Positions 43,990 to 52,411 of a stretch of 64,000 nucleotides of DNA are shown one piece after another. Under the pieces are notes generated by a model. That model ran no database searches and had not been told where the DNA came from. It saw only the letters and a list, made by a program, of their open reading frames with translations. Numbering within the stretch: the first letter of the stretch is position 1; the number at the start of each line of letters is the position of its first letter. The translations under genes were made by a program, and so were the position numbers. The DNA is from Chitinophaga filiformis (lineage in GTDB: Bacteria > Bacteroidota > Bacteroidia > Chitinophagales > Chitinophagaceae), in contig NZ_JAKIRP010000004.1 of NCBI RefSeq assembly GCF_021646545.1, positions 248,001 to 312,000 on the forward strand, read 5' to 3'.

Positions 43990-45876
43990 TTATCTCTTCA
44001 TTACATTATTACGCCTGTCCTGATCCGCCATTCTTTCGCTCGGATCGATTTCGATCTCTGCAATCTCACTCAGCGGTATATTCACTTCGACATCATACGT
44101 CCTGTTAGTCCATGGCCAGTAGTCATGCACTACACGAGGTACAGTACTGTTTTCATCAGGTTTGGCGCCAAACATCAGCGACATCGGTATGTAATGCATT
44201 ACCTTCTTACCATCTTTGGCTGTGATCAGCAGATCGATGGGCATAGGCATATTATCGATGCGCTGCAGCCTTACGATTGTCTTACCACTGTTCTCAAATG
44301 CACTGTCAATACCATAATCAATATGCTTGGTAGTATATACAAAGTATTGTTTGTACCAATCCAGTTGCAAACCACTTTCTTTCTCCATCACGCGGATGAA
44401 ATCATTCACATTAGGATGTTTGAAACGCCATTCCCAATAGTACCTTAAAAGACCTCTGTCACGCGTGGAAGCACCGATGATATAACCCAGCTGTTCCAGG
44501 AATACAGCGCCTTTTGAATAGGCGGACTGGCTGTAACCGAAGTTGCTGTTATAGTGATCGGAGTGTGTGCTCAAAGGTTCTTCATAACCACTTCTCACCA
44601 GTGAAAAATAACCATTGTATGCACTTGTCTGCGGAGAAGGCGTTTTCAGAGAATCCAGTGTGTGATACACAACATTGTTTTCTGCGAAAGTAGTGAACCC
44701 TTCATCCATCCATGGATAGAGGCTTTCGTTAGTGCCCAGCATGCCCTGGTACCAGGTATGCATCCATTCGTGTGCAGCCAGACCGTATAAGCCTTCTAAC
44801 TTTCCATTACCCATGATCAGCGTTGCCATCGGATACTCCATACCGCCGTCTCCTCCCTGGATGAAGGAATAGCTTTTGTAAGGATAAGGACCATAATGCG
44901 CTTTGATGTACTTGTATGCATCAGGTATCATTTTGGCTAACTGCGGCCAGGTATTTCTGGTGATATCATTCTCGATGTAGAAGAAGTGCGCCGTAAAGCC
45001 ATCTACCTGCTGCGTAATGTGTTTATAGTCAGGATCAGCCGCCCACACGAAGTCGTGCACATTAGGCGCTACAAAATGCCAGGTGAGTTTATTACCTGCC
45101 GGACGTAATACTTTGCTGCCGGCCATTTCATATCCATATCCGATCTGGTTGGGATTCTGCAGATATCCGGTAGCTGCTACAACAAACTTTTTATCGATCG
45201 CGATCTTCACATCAAAGTCACCCCATACGCCATAGAATTCGCGTGCGATATAAGGCGTAGGATGCCATCCTTCATAGTCATATTCGCACATCTTAGGATA
45301 CCACTGCGCCATGGAGTAATCCACACCTTCAGCGTTGTTACGGCCGCTGCGACGGATCTGAACAGGTACCTGCGCTTCAAACTCCATATCGAATGTAGTA
45401 GTGGTATGCGGCAGGATCGGCTTGGCTAAAGGCACTTCGAGGATAGTACCGATAACATTATATTGCTGACTAACGCCATCTCTTTTCAGGGAGAGTATCT
45501 TCTGATAACCGATCTGGTCAGGTTGTAGTTTGGAAATGCGGTCTGTCACGCGGCCATCCCAGTCACGTCTTTCGTTACCATTCTTGTCCCTGTATAACAC
45601 AGTTTGTCCCAGTTCGCGGCTGCGAACGTCCATCATACTATTAGGCTGAAATGCGTTCCAGTAAAGATGATAGAATACTTTAAAAAGTGTGTCCGGCGAG
45701 TTGTTGGTGTATTGCAGTTTCTGTTTGCCGCTAAAGCGGTGAGCAGCAACATCCATATCGATGTCCATCACATACTTTACCCTTTGCTGCCAGCGGTCAG
45801 GCTGAGCCTGTACGCTTTGCCAACCGGCAATGAGCAGGCATGCCAGCAGGCATTTCATTACTCTCGTTTGCGTCAT
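43990..45876 (-). CDS. Secreted M1-family metallopeptidase
   Basis: The 628-residue product has a signal peptide (to about 24), an N-terminal beta domain and a gluzincin catalytic domain. The zinc site is intact: HEWMH followed after exactly 18 residues by Glu (DEGFTTFAEN). The substrate-N-terminus motif of M1 aminopeptidases (GAMEN) is here GGMEYP. It is shorter than full aminopeptidase N and lacks the C-terminal helical repeat domain, as is usual for this Bacteroidota group. It probably degrades peptides in the periplasm or outside the cell. Met7 (45858) is an alternative start. Single-gene unit with a strong terminator. Confidence 0.93.
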   Translation of the reverse strand: MTQTRVMKCLLACLLIAGWQSVQAQPDRWQQRVKYVMDIDMDVAAHRFSGKQKLQYTNNSPDTLFKVFYHLYWNAFQPNSMMDVRSRELGQTVLYRDKNGNERRDWDGRVTDRISKLQPDQIGYQKILSLKRDGVSQQYNVIGTILEVPLAKPILPHTTTTFDMEFEAQVPVQIRRSGRNNAEGVDYSMAQWYPKMCEYDYEGWHPTPYIAREFYGVWGDFDVKIAIDKKFVVAATGYLQNPNQIGYGYEMAGSKVLRPAGNKLTWHFVAPNVHDFVWAADPDYKHITQQVDGFTAHFFYIENDITRNTWPQLAKMIPDAYKYIKAHYGPYPYKSYSFIQGGDGGMEYPMATLIMGNGKLEGLYGLAAHEWMHTWYQGMLGTNESLYPWMDEGFTTFAENNVVYHTLDSLKTPSPQTSAYNGYFSLVRSGYEEPLSTHSDHYNSNFGYSQSAYSKGAVFLEQLGYIIGASTRDRGLLRYYWEWRFKHPNVNDFIRVMEKESGLQLDWYKQYFVYTTKHIDYGIDSAFENSGKTIVRLQRIDNMPMPIDLLITAKDGKKVMHYIPMSLMFGAKPDENSTVPRVVHDYWPWTNRTYDVEVNIPLSEIAEIEIDPSERMADQDRRNNVMKR

Positions 45877-45978
45877 CCTTAAGTTCTTATTTGCGTTAAA
45901 TTGAGTTACGTTGGTCTGAGATTACGTTAATCTAAGTTTATTATCGATAGGAATTCACATGAAATTGACAAGCGGGTC

Positions 45979-46647
45979 TTATGATTTACCTTCGACAACC
46001 AGGACTATTTCTCCCTTCACCCCTTTTTCATTAAAATAATCATGTACCTCCTGTAAGGTCCCTCTTTTATTTTCTTCAAACATTTTAGTGAGTTCCCTGC
46101 TAACGCAGCACTGACGGTCTGGTCCGAAATATTCAATCAGGTCGGCCAGCGTTCTGACCAGCCGCTGAGGAGACTCGTAAAACACCAGTGTACGCTCATC
46201 CGTAGCCAGCTGGGTAAACAATGTATGACGTCCCTTTTTTAAGGGTGGAAATCCTTCGAAAGAAAAACGGTTCATCGGGATACCGCTGTTGACCAGCGCC
46301 GGCACGAAGGCCGTAGCGCCTGGCAGGCATTCTACGGGCACGCCTGCGCGGGTACATTCACGTACGAGGAGAAAGCCCGGATCGGAAACGCCCGGTGTAC
46401 CTGCATCTGTGATGAGGGCCATGGTCTTGCCGGCCTGGAGCTGCTGTACCAGGTGTTGCAGTACTTTATGTTCGTTATGCTGATGGTAGGGGGTGATGGG
46501 CTTATTGATGTTGTAATGCTTCAATAATATCCCTGAGGTGCGGGTATCTTCCGCCAGCACCAGGTCCGCTTCTTCCAGTACTTTGACTGCGCGGTAGGTG
46601 ATATCGGCCAGATTGCCTATAGGAGAAGGAACAAGATATAACTTCAT
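45979..46647 (-). CDS. rsmI: 16S rRNA (cytidine1402-2'-O)-methyltransferase RsmI
   Basis: The 222-residue product belongs to the tetrapyrrole-methylase fold family; RsmI methylates the ribose of C1402 in the decoding centre. Typical motifs are LYLVPSPIGNLADITYRAV, VLAEDTRTSGILLKHY, ITDAGTPGVSDPGF and LPGATAFVPALVNSG. It is shorter than the E. coli enzyme and lacks its C-terminal extension, which is common in Bacteroidota. Upstream, 46655-46740 holds an inverted repeat, so it does not obviously share a transcript with purS. Confidence 0.96.
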   Translation of the reverse strand: MKLYLVPSPIGNLADITYRAVKVLEEADLVLAEDTRTSGILLKHYNINKPITPYHQHNEHKVLQHLVQQLQAGKTMALITDAGTPGVSDPGFLLVRECTRAGVPVECLPGATAFVPALVNSGIPMNRFSFEGFPPLKKGRHTLFTQLATDERTLVFYESPQRLVRTLADLIEYFGPDRQCCVSRELTKMFEENKRGTLQEVHDYFNEKGVKGEIVLVVEGKS

Positions 46648-46654
46648 ACAATTG

Positions 46655-46740
46655 CGGATTACAAATTACGAATTACGAACGACATGCAGCGACGATCATA
46701 GATGCTATAGGCTCATTCGTAATTCGACATTCGTAATCCG
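46655..46740. repeat. Intergenic inverted repeat built from ATTCGTAATTCG-type units
   Basis: The left arm (46655-46679) contains GGATTACAAATTACGAATTAC and the right arm (46715-46740) contains its near complement with TTCGTAATTCG and TTCGTAATCC. Within each arm the motif ATTACGAA or its variant is repeated. It lies between rsmI and purS and may be a mobile intergenic palindrome present elsewhere in the genome. Confidence 0.6.
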
Positions 46741-46754
46741 TAATTGCTGATTTT

Positions 46755-47000
46755 TTACTGGATGCTTACTTCAAAAGATTCCATTACCTGGTTAGCCAGC
46801 AGTTTCTGACAGGCCACTTCAGCCAGTTGTTTAGCTTCTTCTTTGGTAGCAGCATCTATCTGCAAGGTGATATGTTTGCCAATCCTTACGTCGTGTACAT
46901 TGTTGATGCCCAGGTTCTTTAAACCACTCATTACCGCCTTACCCTGAGGGTCCAGTAATTCTTTCAGCGGCATCACATTAATATGTGCAGTAAACGTCAT
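46755..47000 (-). CDS. purS: Phosphoribosylformylglycinamidine synthase subunit PurS
   Basis: PurS is the small dimeric subunit that joins PurQ and PurL in the fourth step of purine synthesis. The 81-residue length, the opening FTAHINVMPLKELLDPQGKA and the DVRIGKHITLQI strand are characteristic. No PurL or PurQ is nearby. A canonical promoter lies just upstream, abutting the pssA stop codon, so purS is transcribed by itself. Confidence 0.94.
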   Translation of the reverse strand: MTFTAHINVMPLKELLDPQGKAVMSGLKNLGINNVHDVRIGKHITLQIDAATKEEAKQLAEVACQKLLANQVMESFEVSIQ

Positions 47001-47017
47001 TTTTAAAAATTTTGACG

Positions 47018-47047
47018 CAAACCTAAGATTTAAATCGCAAAAAACAA
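47018..47047 (-). promoter_or_regulatory. Promoter of purS
   Basis: On the minus strand TTG (47047-47045), 19 nt and TAGGTTTG (47025-47018) match the Bacteroidota consensus spacing exactly; the ATG is 17 nt further on. Confidence 0.75.
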
Positions 47048-47821
47048 CTACTTAACGGCATTACCGGTAGAAGGTTTTGACACAATAGACAGCAGAACAT
47101 AGCACACAAACACAAAAGGCACTGTAGCAAATTTCAGCACAGGAATACCTGCTACCGACAGTGCCACCAGCACTAAACGGGCCCAGTTAGGCTTGAGCTG
47201 CAGGCTTTTAAACTTCAGGCTAAGCATCGGTATTTCCGCTACCATCAGGTAACATAAGAGAGCTATGATAGTATACAGCACCCATATATTCTGCAGCCAG
47301 TGGGCCAGGTTGAACGGGTTGTACAATATGATCAGCGGAAAGGATGCTACCAGCAATCCTACGGCCGGTGTGGGTATACCGATAAAATTCTCTGACTGCC
47401 TGGTATCCAGGTTGAACTTGGCCAGCCTGTAGGCGGCAAAGCAGGGCACCAGCAGTGCAGGCGCCAGGTTTATATAAGAGACGTCAAATACATCGGGCAT
47501 ACGCATATAAGCACTGCGCAAGAGGCGGAACAACATCAGGCCCGGTACCAGGCCAAAGCTGATCACGTCTGCCAGGGAATCGAGCTCACGGCCGAAAGGC
47601 GATTGCAATTTGAGCCACCTGGCCGCCAGTCCGTCAGTAAAATCAAATAAAGCGGCCAGCACTACCATGGCAGATGCCCAGTACACCGGCTCCGGGTTGG
47701 TGATAGTATACTCTACGCCGTTGAATTCCGCAATATACTGCGGCGCATGCAGGATATAAATAACGGCCAGGGCGCCGCAAAAAAGGTTGCTGAGCGTAAG
47801 GATGTTAGGTAGTTGCTTCAT
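47048..47821 (-). CDS. pssA: CDP-diacylglycerol-serine O-phosphatidyltransferase
   Basis: The 257-residue integral membrane protein carries the CDP-alcohol phosphotransferase signature DG-x2-AR-x8-G-x3-D-x3-D, seen as DGLAARW, FGREL, DSLAD near residues 63-85. Six to eight hydrophobic helices surround it. It makes phosphatidylserine, the precursor of phosphatidylethanolamine, the main Bacteroidota phospholipid. The N-terminus MKQLPNILTLSNLFCGALAV is typical of the serine-specific branch. It is followed by purS, which has its own promoter. Confidence 0.94.
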   Translation of the reverse strand: MKQLPNILTLSNLFCGALAVIYILHAPQYIAEFNGVEYTITNPEPVYWASAMVVLAALFDFTDGLAARWLKLQSPFGRELDSLADVISFGLVPGLMLFRLLRSAYMRMPDVFDVSYINLAPALLVPCFAAYRLAKFNLDTRQSENFIGIPTPAVGLLVASFPLIILYNPFNLAHWLQNIWVLYTIIALLCYLMVAEIPMLSLKFKSLQLKPNWARLVLVALSVAGIPVLKFATVPFVFVCYVLLSIVSKPSTGNAVK

Positions 47822-47905
47822 TTGTATTCAAGCCGATCGCCTATGGAAATTGTATCCATAGACGATCGCACATTTTTAGCATTAAATATTTAGTAAATAT
47901 ATACA

Positions 47906-49198
47906 CTATTTCTTCATCAACGACTCTATCTCCTCAGCAGTGATCGGAATATTCTTCATGAGATCCACATTGCCGCCCGCTGTCAGCCATACATTGTTCT
48001 CGATGCGGATACCCATTTTTTCTTCCTCAATATAAATACCGGGTTCTATTGTCATCACGGAATTTTCAGGAATAGGCTGGAAGAAGGATGGTCCCAAGTC
48101 ATGCACTCCTATTCCAAGGTGGTGCGAAATACCGTGATACAGGTACTTGCGGTATGCCGGCGATTCAGGATCCTGGTTCTTAATGTCTCCCTCTTTCAGC
48201 AGACCGAGCTTCACAAACTCTTTTCCTGCCTCCACACCTACCATGTCATGGTATTTTGCGATGGTCAGTCCCGGCCTAAGGATAGATTTCGCATAGTTAT
48301 GCAGATGCAGGCAGGCATCGTATACCTCCCGCTGACGGGCAGTGAACTTACCATTTACCGGCACGGTGCGGGTAAGGTCAGCATTGTAGCCGCCATAGGC
48401 AGCTCCGAAGTCCATGAGGATCAGTTCCCCGTCTTTACATTCCTGGTTGTTGAATATATAATGGAGGATCCGTGCACGGTCGCCGCTGGCGATAATAGAG
48501 CCATATGCCTCCCCGTCTGCCCTGTTACGCAGAAATTCATGCAGGATCTCGGCATGGATCTCATGTTCCCATACACCGGGACGGATGAACTGTAACAAAC
48601 GGCGGAAGGTCTTTTCGGTAATATCTATAGCCTGTTGGATCACCTTCACCTCTTCTGCGGACTTGATGGCACGCAGTTTCTTGAATATTACAGCAGCGCG
48701 CAGGTAATTGTGCAAGGGATAGCGGCTGCGCAATTCGTCCGCGTAGCGGTAATCCCTTACCGGTACCAGGCTGGACTTACGGTTATTTTCGTTTGTATTC
48801 AGATATATATTGGTGGCATCATGGATCCAGGGCTGGAGTAAGCCATCCAGGGCGTCCAGCCATACTACCGTAGAGATACCGGAAACGGCGAAGGCCTCAT
48901 CTTTCCTTAACCGGTGGCCGTCCCACTTTTCCTTTAACTCGTTAGGACGTACCAGTACCAGCACTTCCCTGTATTTCGGGTCCGGATTGTCGGGGTACAA
49001 TATAACCATCGTATCCTCCTGCTCTATACCGGTCAGCCAATACAGATCCGCATTCTGCTGGAACTTATGAAGTGCGTCCCCGTTGGTGGGCAACTCATCG
49101 TTGGAATTGATGATAGCGATAGACTGGGGCTGCATTTCTGCAATAAAGCGCTGGCGATTCTTTATGAAGATCTGAGAGTCTAATGGTAAATTTTTCAT
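47906..49198 (-). CDS. pepP: Aminopeptidase P family (Xaa-Pro aminopeptidase)
   Basis: The 430-residue product has the creatinase-like N-terminal domain and the C-terminal pita-bread domain of M24B peptidases. Metal ligands are visible in MDFGAAYGGYNADLTRTVPV, in the GISHHLGIGVHDLG histidine motif, in MTIEPGIYI and in the final IRIENN. It removes the first residue when Pro is second. The protein is cytosolic. It starts with MKNLPLDSQIFIKNRQRFIA, typical of the family. Confidence 0.94.
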   Translation of the reverse strand: MKNLPLDSQIFIKNRQRFIAEMQPQSIAIINSNDELPTNGDALHKFQQNADLYWLTGIEQEDTMVILYPDNPDPKYREVLVLVRPNELKEKWDGHRLRKDEAFAVSGISTVVWLDALDGLLQPWIHDATNIYLNTNENNRKSSLVPVRDYRYADELRSRYPLHNYLRAAVIFKKLRAIKSAEEVKVIQQAIDITEKTFRRLLQFIRPGVWEHEIHAEILHEFLRNRADGEAYGSIIASGDRARILHYIFNNQECKDGELILMDFGAAYGGYNADLTRTVPVNGKFTARQREVYDACLHLHNYAKSILRPGLTIAKYHDMVGVEAGKEFVKLGLLKEGDIKNQDPESPAYRKYLYHGISHHLGIGVHDLGPSFFQPIPENSVMTIEPGIYIEEEKMGIRIENNVWLTAGGNVDLMKNIPITAEEIESLMKK

Positions 49199-49583
49199 AT
49201 TCTTTTTTTACGGTGGTGTATGTAAATGCGCGTCAAACCTACTGAAATTTCACAATAAGCACTACCCTCTCCGGTAGTCTCCCTTCCAATATTATTATGA
49301 GGACGCCTGTTTTATGCTATGCAGGAACATAAAGCGTACTTCTTGGTCAGGATAAAATTAAAGCTGTGGAATTCAGGCGGAGACAGAAATAAATATCGGA
49401 TAACATTTACCTGACTGTAATATAATGAAATATACCCTTATACGATGTAAGATTAAGCGTATAGCAACCCCTTAATTCTTTACCATTTCCTATAAAACAG
49501 CCAGATCCATTTTAGATATTTATCAAACAAATATCCATTTAGCAGTTACAATTTCTAAATTTATGCAAATCTGCAGCCTTTAA
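49199..49583. other. Intergenic region upstream of pckA, no gene seen
   Basis: The 385 bp are AT-rich. A short inverted repeat ACTACC-CTCTCC-GGTAGT at 49262-49279 is the only clear structure; no open frame with coding character is seen on either strand. The distal part carries the pckA promoter. Confidence 0.55.
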
Positions 49584-49613
49584 TTTGACAATATCAAAAA
49601 AAGCATAGATTTG
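49584..49613 (+). promoter_or_regulatory. Promoter of pckA
   Basis: TTTG (49584-49587), 18 nt, then TAGATTTG (49606-49613), a near-ideal Bacteroidota promoter. The ATG is 25 nt downstream of the box. Confidence 0.72.
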
Positions 49614-49638
49614 CTTACTACACCAAAACAATCTTACT

Positions 49639-51240
49639 ATGCAAGTCAGCAGTGTAAGGAATCCTGTTGCCGACCTATTAGAGCTAGGTATACGGCAAAC
49701 GAACCATATTTATTATCAACTGGAGCCAGCAGAACTGATTGCACAAACAGTAGCTTCAGGACAAGGGACAATCACCAGCAGCGGCGCACTTGCCGTTAAT
49801 ACCGGTCAATTTACCGGCCGGTCTCCCAAGGACAAATTTATTGTGAAGGATGAGCTTACAGCTACTACCGTTAACTGGAATGACTTCAACATTCCGGTTA
49901 GCCCGGGTAGTTTTGATAAGCTGTACGACAAGATCACCCGTTACTTTACAGGTAAGGATGTATGGGTAAGGGATGGTTATGCCTGCGCCGATCCGGCTTA
50001 TCGTGTGAACATTAAAGTGATCACCGAAACGCCATGGGCGAACCTGTTTGCCTATAACATGTTCCTGCGCCCTGCCGAAGAGGAACTGGATTATATGCAG
50101 CCGGAATGGACCGTGATCCAGGCGCCGGGCTTCCTGGCAGATCCTGCTACAGACGGCACCCGCCAGGGAAACTTCGCCATGGTCAATTTCACAAGGAAAA
50201 TGATCATCATCGGCGGAACAGCTTACACGGGCGAGATCAAAAAAGGCATTTTCACCATCCTCAATTACATCCTCCCACACGATCATGGTGTATTGAGCAT
50301 GCACTGTTCTGCCAACCAGGGAGAAAGAGGCGATACCGCTATTTTCTTCGGATTGAGTGGTACCGGTAAAACCACGCTCAGTGCAGATCCGGACCGTAAG
50401 CTGATCGGTGACGATGAACATGGATGGGCTGCAGACAACATCTTCAACTTTGAAGGCGGCTGTTATGCCAAGTGTATAGACCTGAGTGAAGAAAAGGAAC
50501 CCCAGATCTACCACGCCATCCGCGAAGGTGCACTGCTGGAGAATACCATCTGCCATCCGGGTACCACACACGTGAACTATGCGGATAAATGCATCACGGA
50601 AAACACCCGTGTGTCCTATCCATTACATTATATCGATAATGCCCTGATACCATCTATCGGCGGCATTCCGGAAAATATCTTCTTCCTGACCTGCGATGCA
50701 TACGGCATATTACCACCTATCTCGCGGCTAACGCCGGAGCAGGCCATGTACCAGTTCCTATCTGGTTATACCGCCAGGGTGGCCGGTACAGAAACCGGTA
50801 TTACCGAACCTACAACTACTTTCAGCACCTGTTTTGGTGCTCCTTTCCTACCCCTGCATCCTGTTAAGTATGCCTCCATGCTCGGTGAGAAACTGCGCCG
50901 TCATAAAGCAAAAGTATGGCTGGTCAATACCGGCTGGACGGGAGGCGCATATGGCACCGGTCAACGTATCAAATTGTCCTACACCCGTGCTATGGTCGCT
51001 GCAGCCCTGAAAGGACAACTGGATAAGCTGGCCTACAAGGATCATCCTGTCTTCGGCTTCTCCATTCCTGAATCATGCCCGGGCGTACCTGCAGAATTGC
51101 TGGACCCAAGTAATACCTGGGCCGACAAGGAAGCATACGATAAGCAGGCTAATGCGCTGGGACATAAGTTCGTACACAACTTTGAAAAATATGCCGATGA
51201 GGCAACCCCGGAAATTTTGTCTGCATCTCCAAGAATTTAG
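49639..51240 (+). CDS. pckA: Phosphoenolpyruvate carboxykinase (ATP)
   Basis: This 533-residue enzyme converts oxaloacetate plus ATP to PEP, or the reverse in fermentation. The ATP-type signature is clear: the kinase-1a loop GLSGTGKTT near residue 240, the metal-binding LIGDDEHGW, the substrate-binding TGRSPKDKF near residue 58, and the C-terminal Arg/Thr region with NTGWTGGAYG and GTGQRI. Length matches the family. It shares oxaloacetate with citrate synthase (35551-36870) and is a single-gene unit upstream of folD. Confidence 0.98.
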   Translation: MQVSSVRNPVADLLELGIRQTNHIYYQLEPAELIAQTVASGQGTITSSGALAVNTGQFTGRSPKDKFIVKDELTATTVNWNDFNIPVSPGSFDKLYDKITRYFTGKDVWVRDGYACADPAYRVNIKVITETPWANLFAYNMFLRPAEEELDYMQPEWTVIQAPGFLADPATDGTRQGNFAMVNFTRKMIIIGGTAYTGEIKKGIFTILNYILPHDHGVLSMHCSANQGERGDTAIFFGLSGTGKTTLSADPDRKLIGDDEHGWAADNIFNFEGGCYAKCIDLSEEKEPQIYHAIREGALLENTICHPGTTHVNYADKCITENTRVSYPLHYIDNALIPSIGGIPENIFFLTCDAYGILPPISRLTPEQAMYQFLSGYTARVAGTETGITEPTTTFSTCFGAPFLPLHPVKYASMLGEKLRRHKAKVWLVNTGWTGGAYGTGQRIKLSYTRAMVAAALKGQLDKLAYKDHPVFGFSIPESCPGVPAELLDPSNTWADKEAYDKQANALGHKFVHNFEKYADEATPEILSASPRI

Positions 51241-51317
51241 CTATATTGGCAATTCTTACCCTGCCTTTAAAATTTCCACTACTATTACAAGTTCACTGAT
51301 GTACAGGCTGTGTCTGT

Positions 51318-51376
51318 CGCAAAACAAGTGACCTATTCATTATATTCATAATTGATGACAGGGAACTTGTTTTGCG
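51318..51376. repeat. 12-bp perfect inverted repeat overlapping the folD promoter
   Basis: CGCAAAACAAGT at 51318-51329 and its exact complement ACTTGTTTTGCG at 51365-51376 are separated by 35 bp. The right arm contains the -33 TTTG of folD, so the pair could be an operator with two half sites, or the arms of a pckA-folD intergenic stem. Confidence 0.6.
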
Positions 51377-51402
51377 GAACTTGAAAGGAAAACCTACCTT
51401 TG
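51371..51402 (+). promoter_or_regulatory. Promoter of folD, abutting the start codon
   Basis: TTTG (51371-51374), 20 nt, TACCTTTG (51395-51402), then CGC and ATG at 51406. With the box at -7 the transcript should begin at or next to the A of ATG. Confidence 0.7.
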
Positions 51403-51405
51403 CGC

Positions 51406-52293
51406 ATGCAAATTTTAGACGGTAAACTTGTTTCAGCGGCTGTTAAAGCCCAATTGGCAGATAAGGTAACTGAATTGAAAGCGTTGGGCGAAAAAGTCCC
51501 CCACCTGGCAGCCATCCTGGTTGGCAATAATCCAGCCAGCGAAACTTATGTGGCATCTAAGGTGAAGTCCTGCGCCGAAATCGGTTTTCACTCTACTCTT
51601 TTACGCTTCGATGCGAAGATCTCTGAAAAGCATTTACTGGACAATATCACACTGCTGAATGAAAACGCAGATATTGACGGTATACTTGTACAACTTCCTC
51701 TTCCAAAACATATCAACGAAGAACTGGTGATCAACACCATTGATCCCAGCAAGGATGTGGATGGCTTCCATCCCATGAACGTCGGTAAAATGGTGGCAGG
51801 ACTGCCTACTTATATTCCCGCAACTCCTTACGGCATTATGCTGATGCTGGAACACTACAATATCCCTACAAAAGGGAAACATGCGGTAGTGATCGGACGC
51901 AGCCACATCGTAGGTACGCCGATGAGCATCCTGCTGAGCCGTAACGCCAATCCGGGCAACTGCACCGTGACACTCACCCACTCACAGACAGCAAACCTGA
52001 AAGAGATCTGTCTCCAGGCAGATATCATCGTGGCAGCCATCGGTCGCCCGAACTTCGTTACTGCTGACATGGTGAAGGAAGGTGCTGTCGTGATCGACGT
52101 AGGTATCAACCGTATTGAAGATGCCAGCAAAAAGAGCGGTTTCAGACTGGTAGGCGATGTGGATTACAACGCTGTAGCACCTAAAACCAGCTTCATCACG
52201 CCGGTACCGGGCGGTGTAGGTCCTATGACCATCGCAGCATTGCTGAAAAACACCTACCACGCTTCTCTGGGTCAGAAAGTAAACATGAACTAA
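51406..52293 (+). CDS. folD: Bifunctional methylenetetrahydrofolate dehydrogenase/cyclohydrolase FolD
   Basis: FolD interconverts 5,10-methylene-, methenyl- and 10-formyl-tetrahydrofolate, supplying one-carbon units for purines. The 295-residue product has the signatures ILVGNNPASETYVASKVKSC (with the catalytic Lys), GILVQLPLPKHI, KDVDGFHPMNVG, and the Rossmann segment VVIGRSHIVGTPMSILL and PVPGGVGPMT. The ATG at 51406 is used rather than a TTG at 51400 which lies inside the promoter box. A long hairpin follows the gene. Confidence 0.98.
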   Translation: MQILDGKLVSAAVKAQLADKVTELKALGEKVPHLAAILVGNNPASETYVASKVKSCAEIGFHSTLLRFDAKISEKHLLDNITLLNENADIDGILVQLPLPKHINEELVINTIDPSKDVDGFHPMNVGKMVAGLPTYIPATPYGIMLMLEHYNIPTKGKHAVVIGRSHIVGTPMSILLSRNANPGNCTVTLTHSQTANLKEICLQADIIVAAIGRPNFVTADMVKEGAVVIDVGINRIEDASKKSGFRLVGDVDYNAVAPKTSFITPVPGGVGPMTIAALLKNTYHASLGQKVNMN

Positions 52294-52306
52294 GAATATC
52301 CTGTAA

Positions 52307-52354
52307 AACGCTTAACACTTTGTACGCCCCGCGGCGTGTAAAGCGTTAAGCGTT
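52307..52354. terminator. Long imperfect hairpin after folD
   Basis: About 22 bp can pair: AACGCTTAACACTTTGTACG on the left with CGTGTAAAGCGTTAAGCGTT on the right, few mismatches, 4-nt loop. There is no T run, so it may terminate weakly or stabilise the 3' end. It lies 14 bp past the stop. Confidence 0.6.
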
Positions 52355-52399
52355 CTGCATTTCCGGGGACTGATCCGTCAGTGATTCTCCCCATTTACG

Positions 52400-52407
52400 T
52401 ACCTTTG
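52400..52407 (+). promoter_or_regulatory. Putative -7 box of queE, 4 nt before the ATG
   Basis: TACCTTTG, then CAAA and ATG at 52412; predicts a leaderless message if the ATG is the true start. An internal ATG at codon 17 would give a 48-nt longer leader. Confidence 0.5.
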
Positions 52408-52411
52408 CAAA

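Noticed and set aside
43771..44448. A 225-codon plus-strand frame across the M1 peptidase end
   Set aside because: It runs antisense to the conserved M1 C-terminus and crosses its terminator; no domain visible.
49756..50571. A 271-codon minus-strand frame opposite pckA
   Set aside because: Antisense to a complete, well conserved pckA; no start signals or family features.
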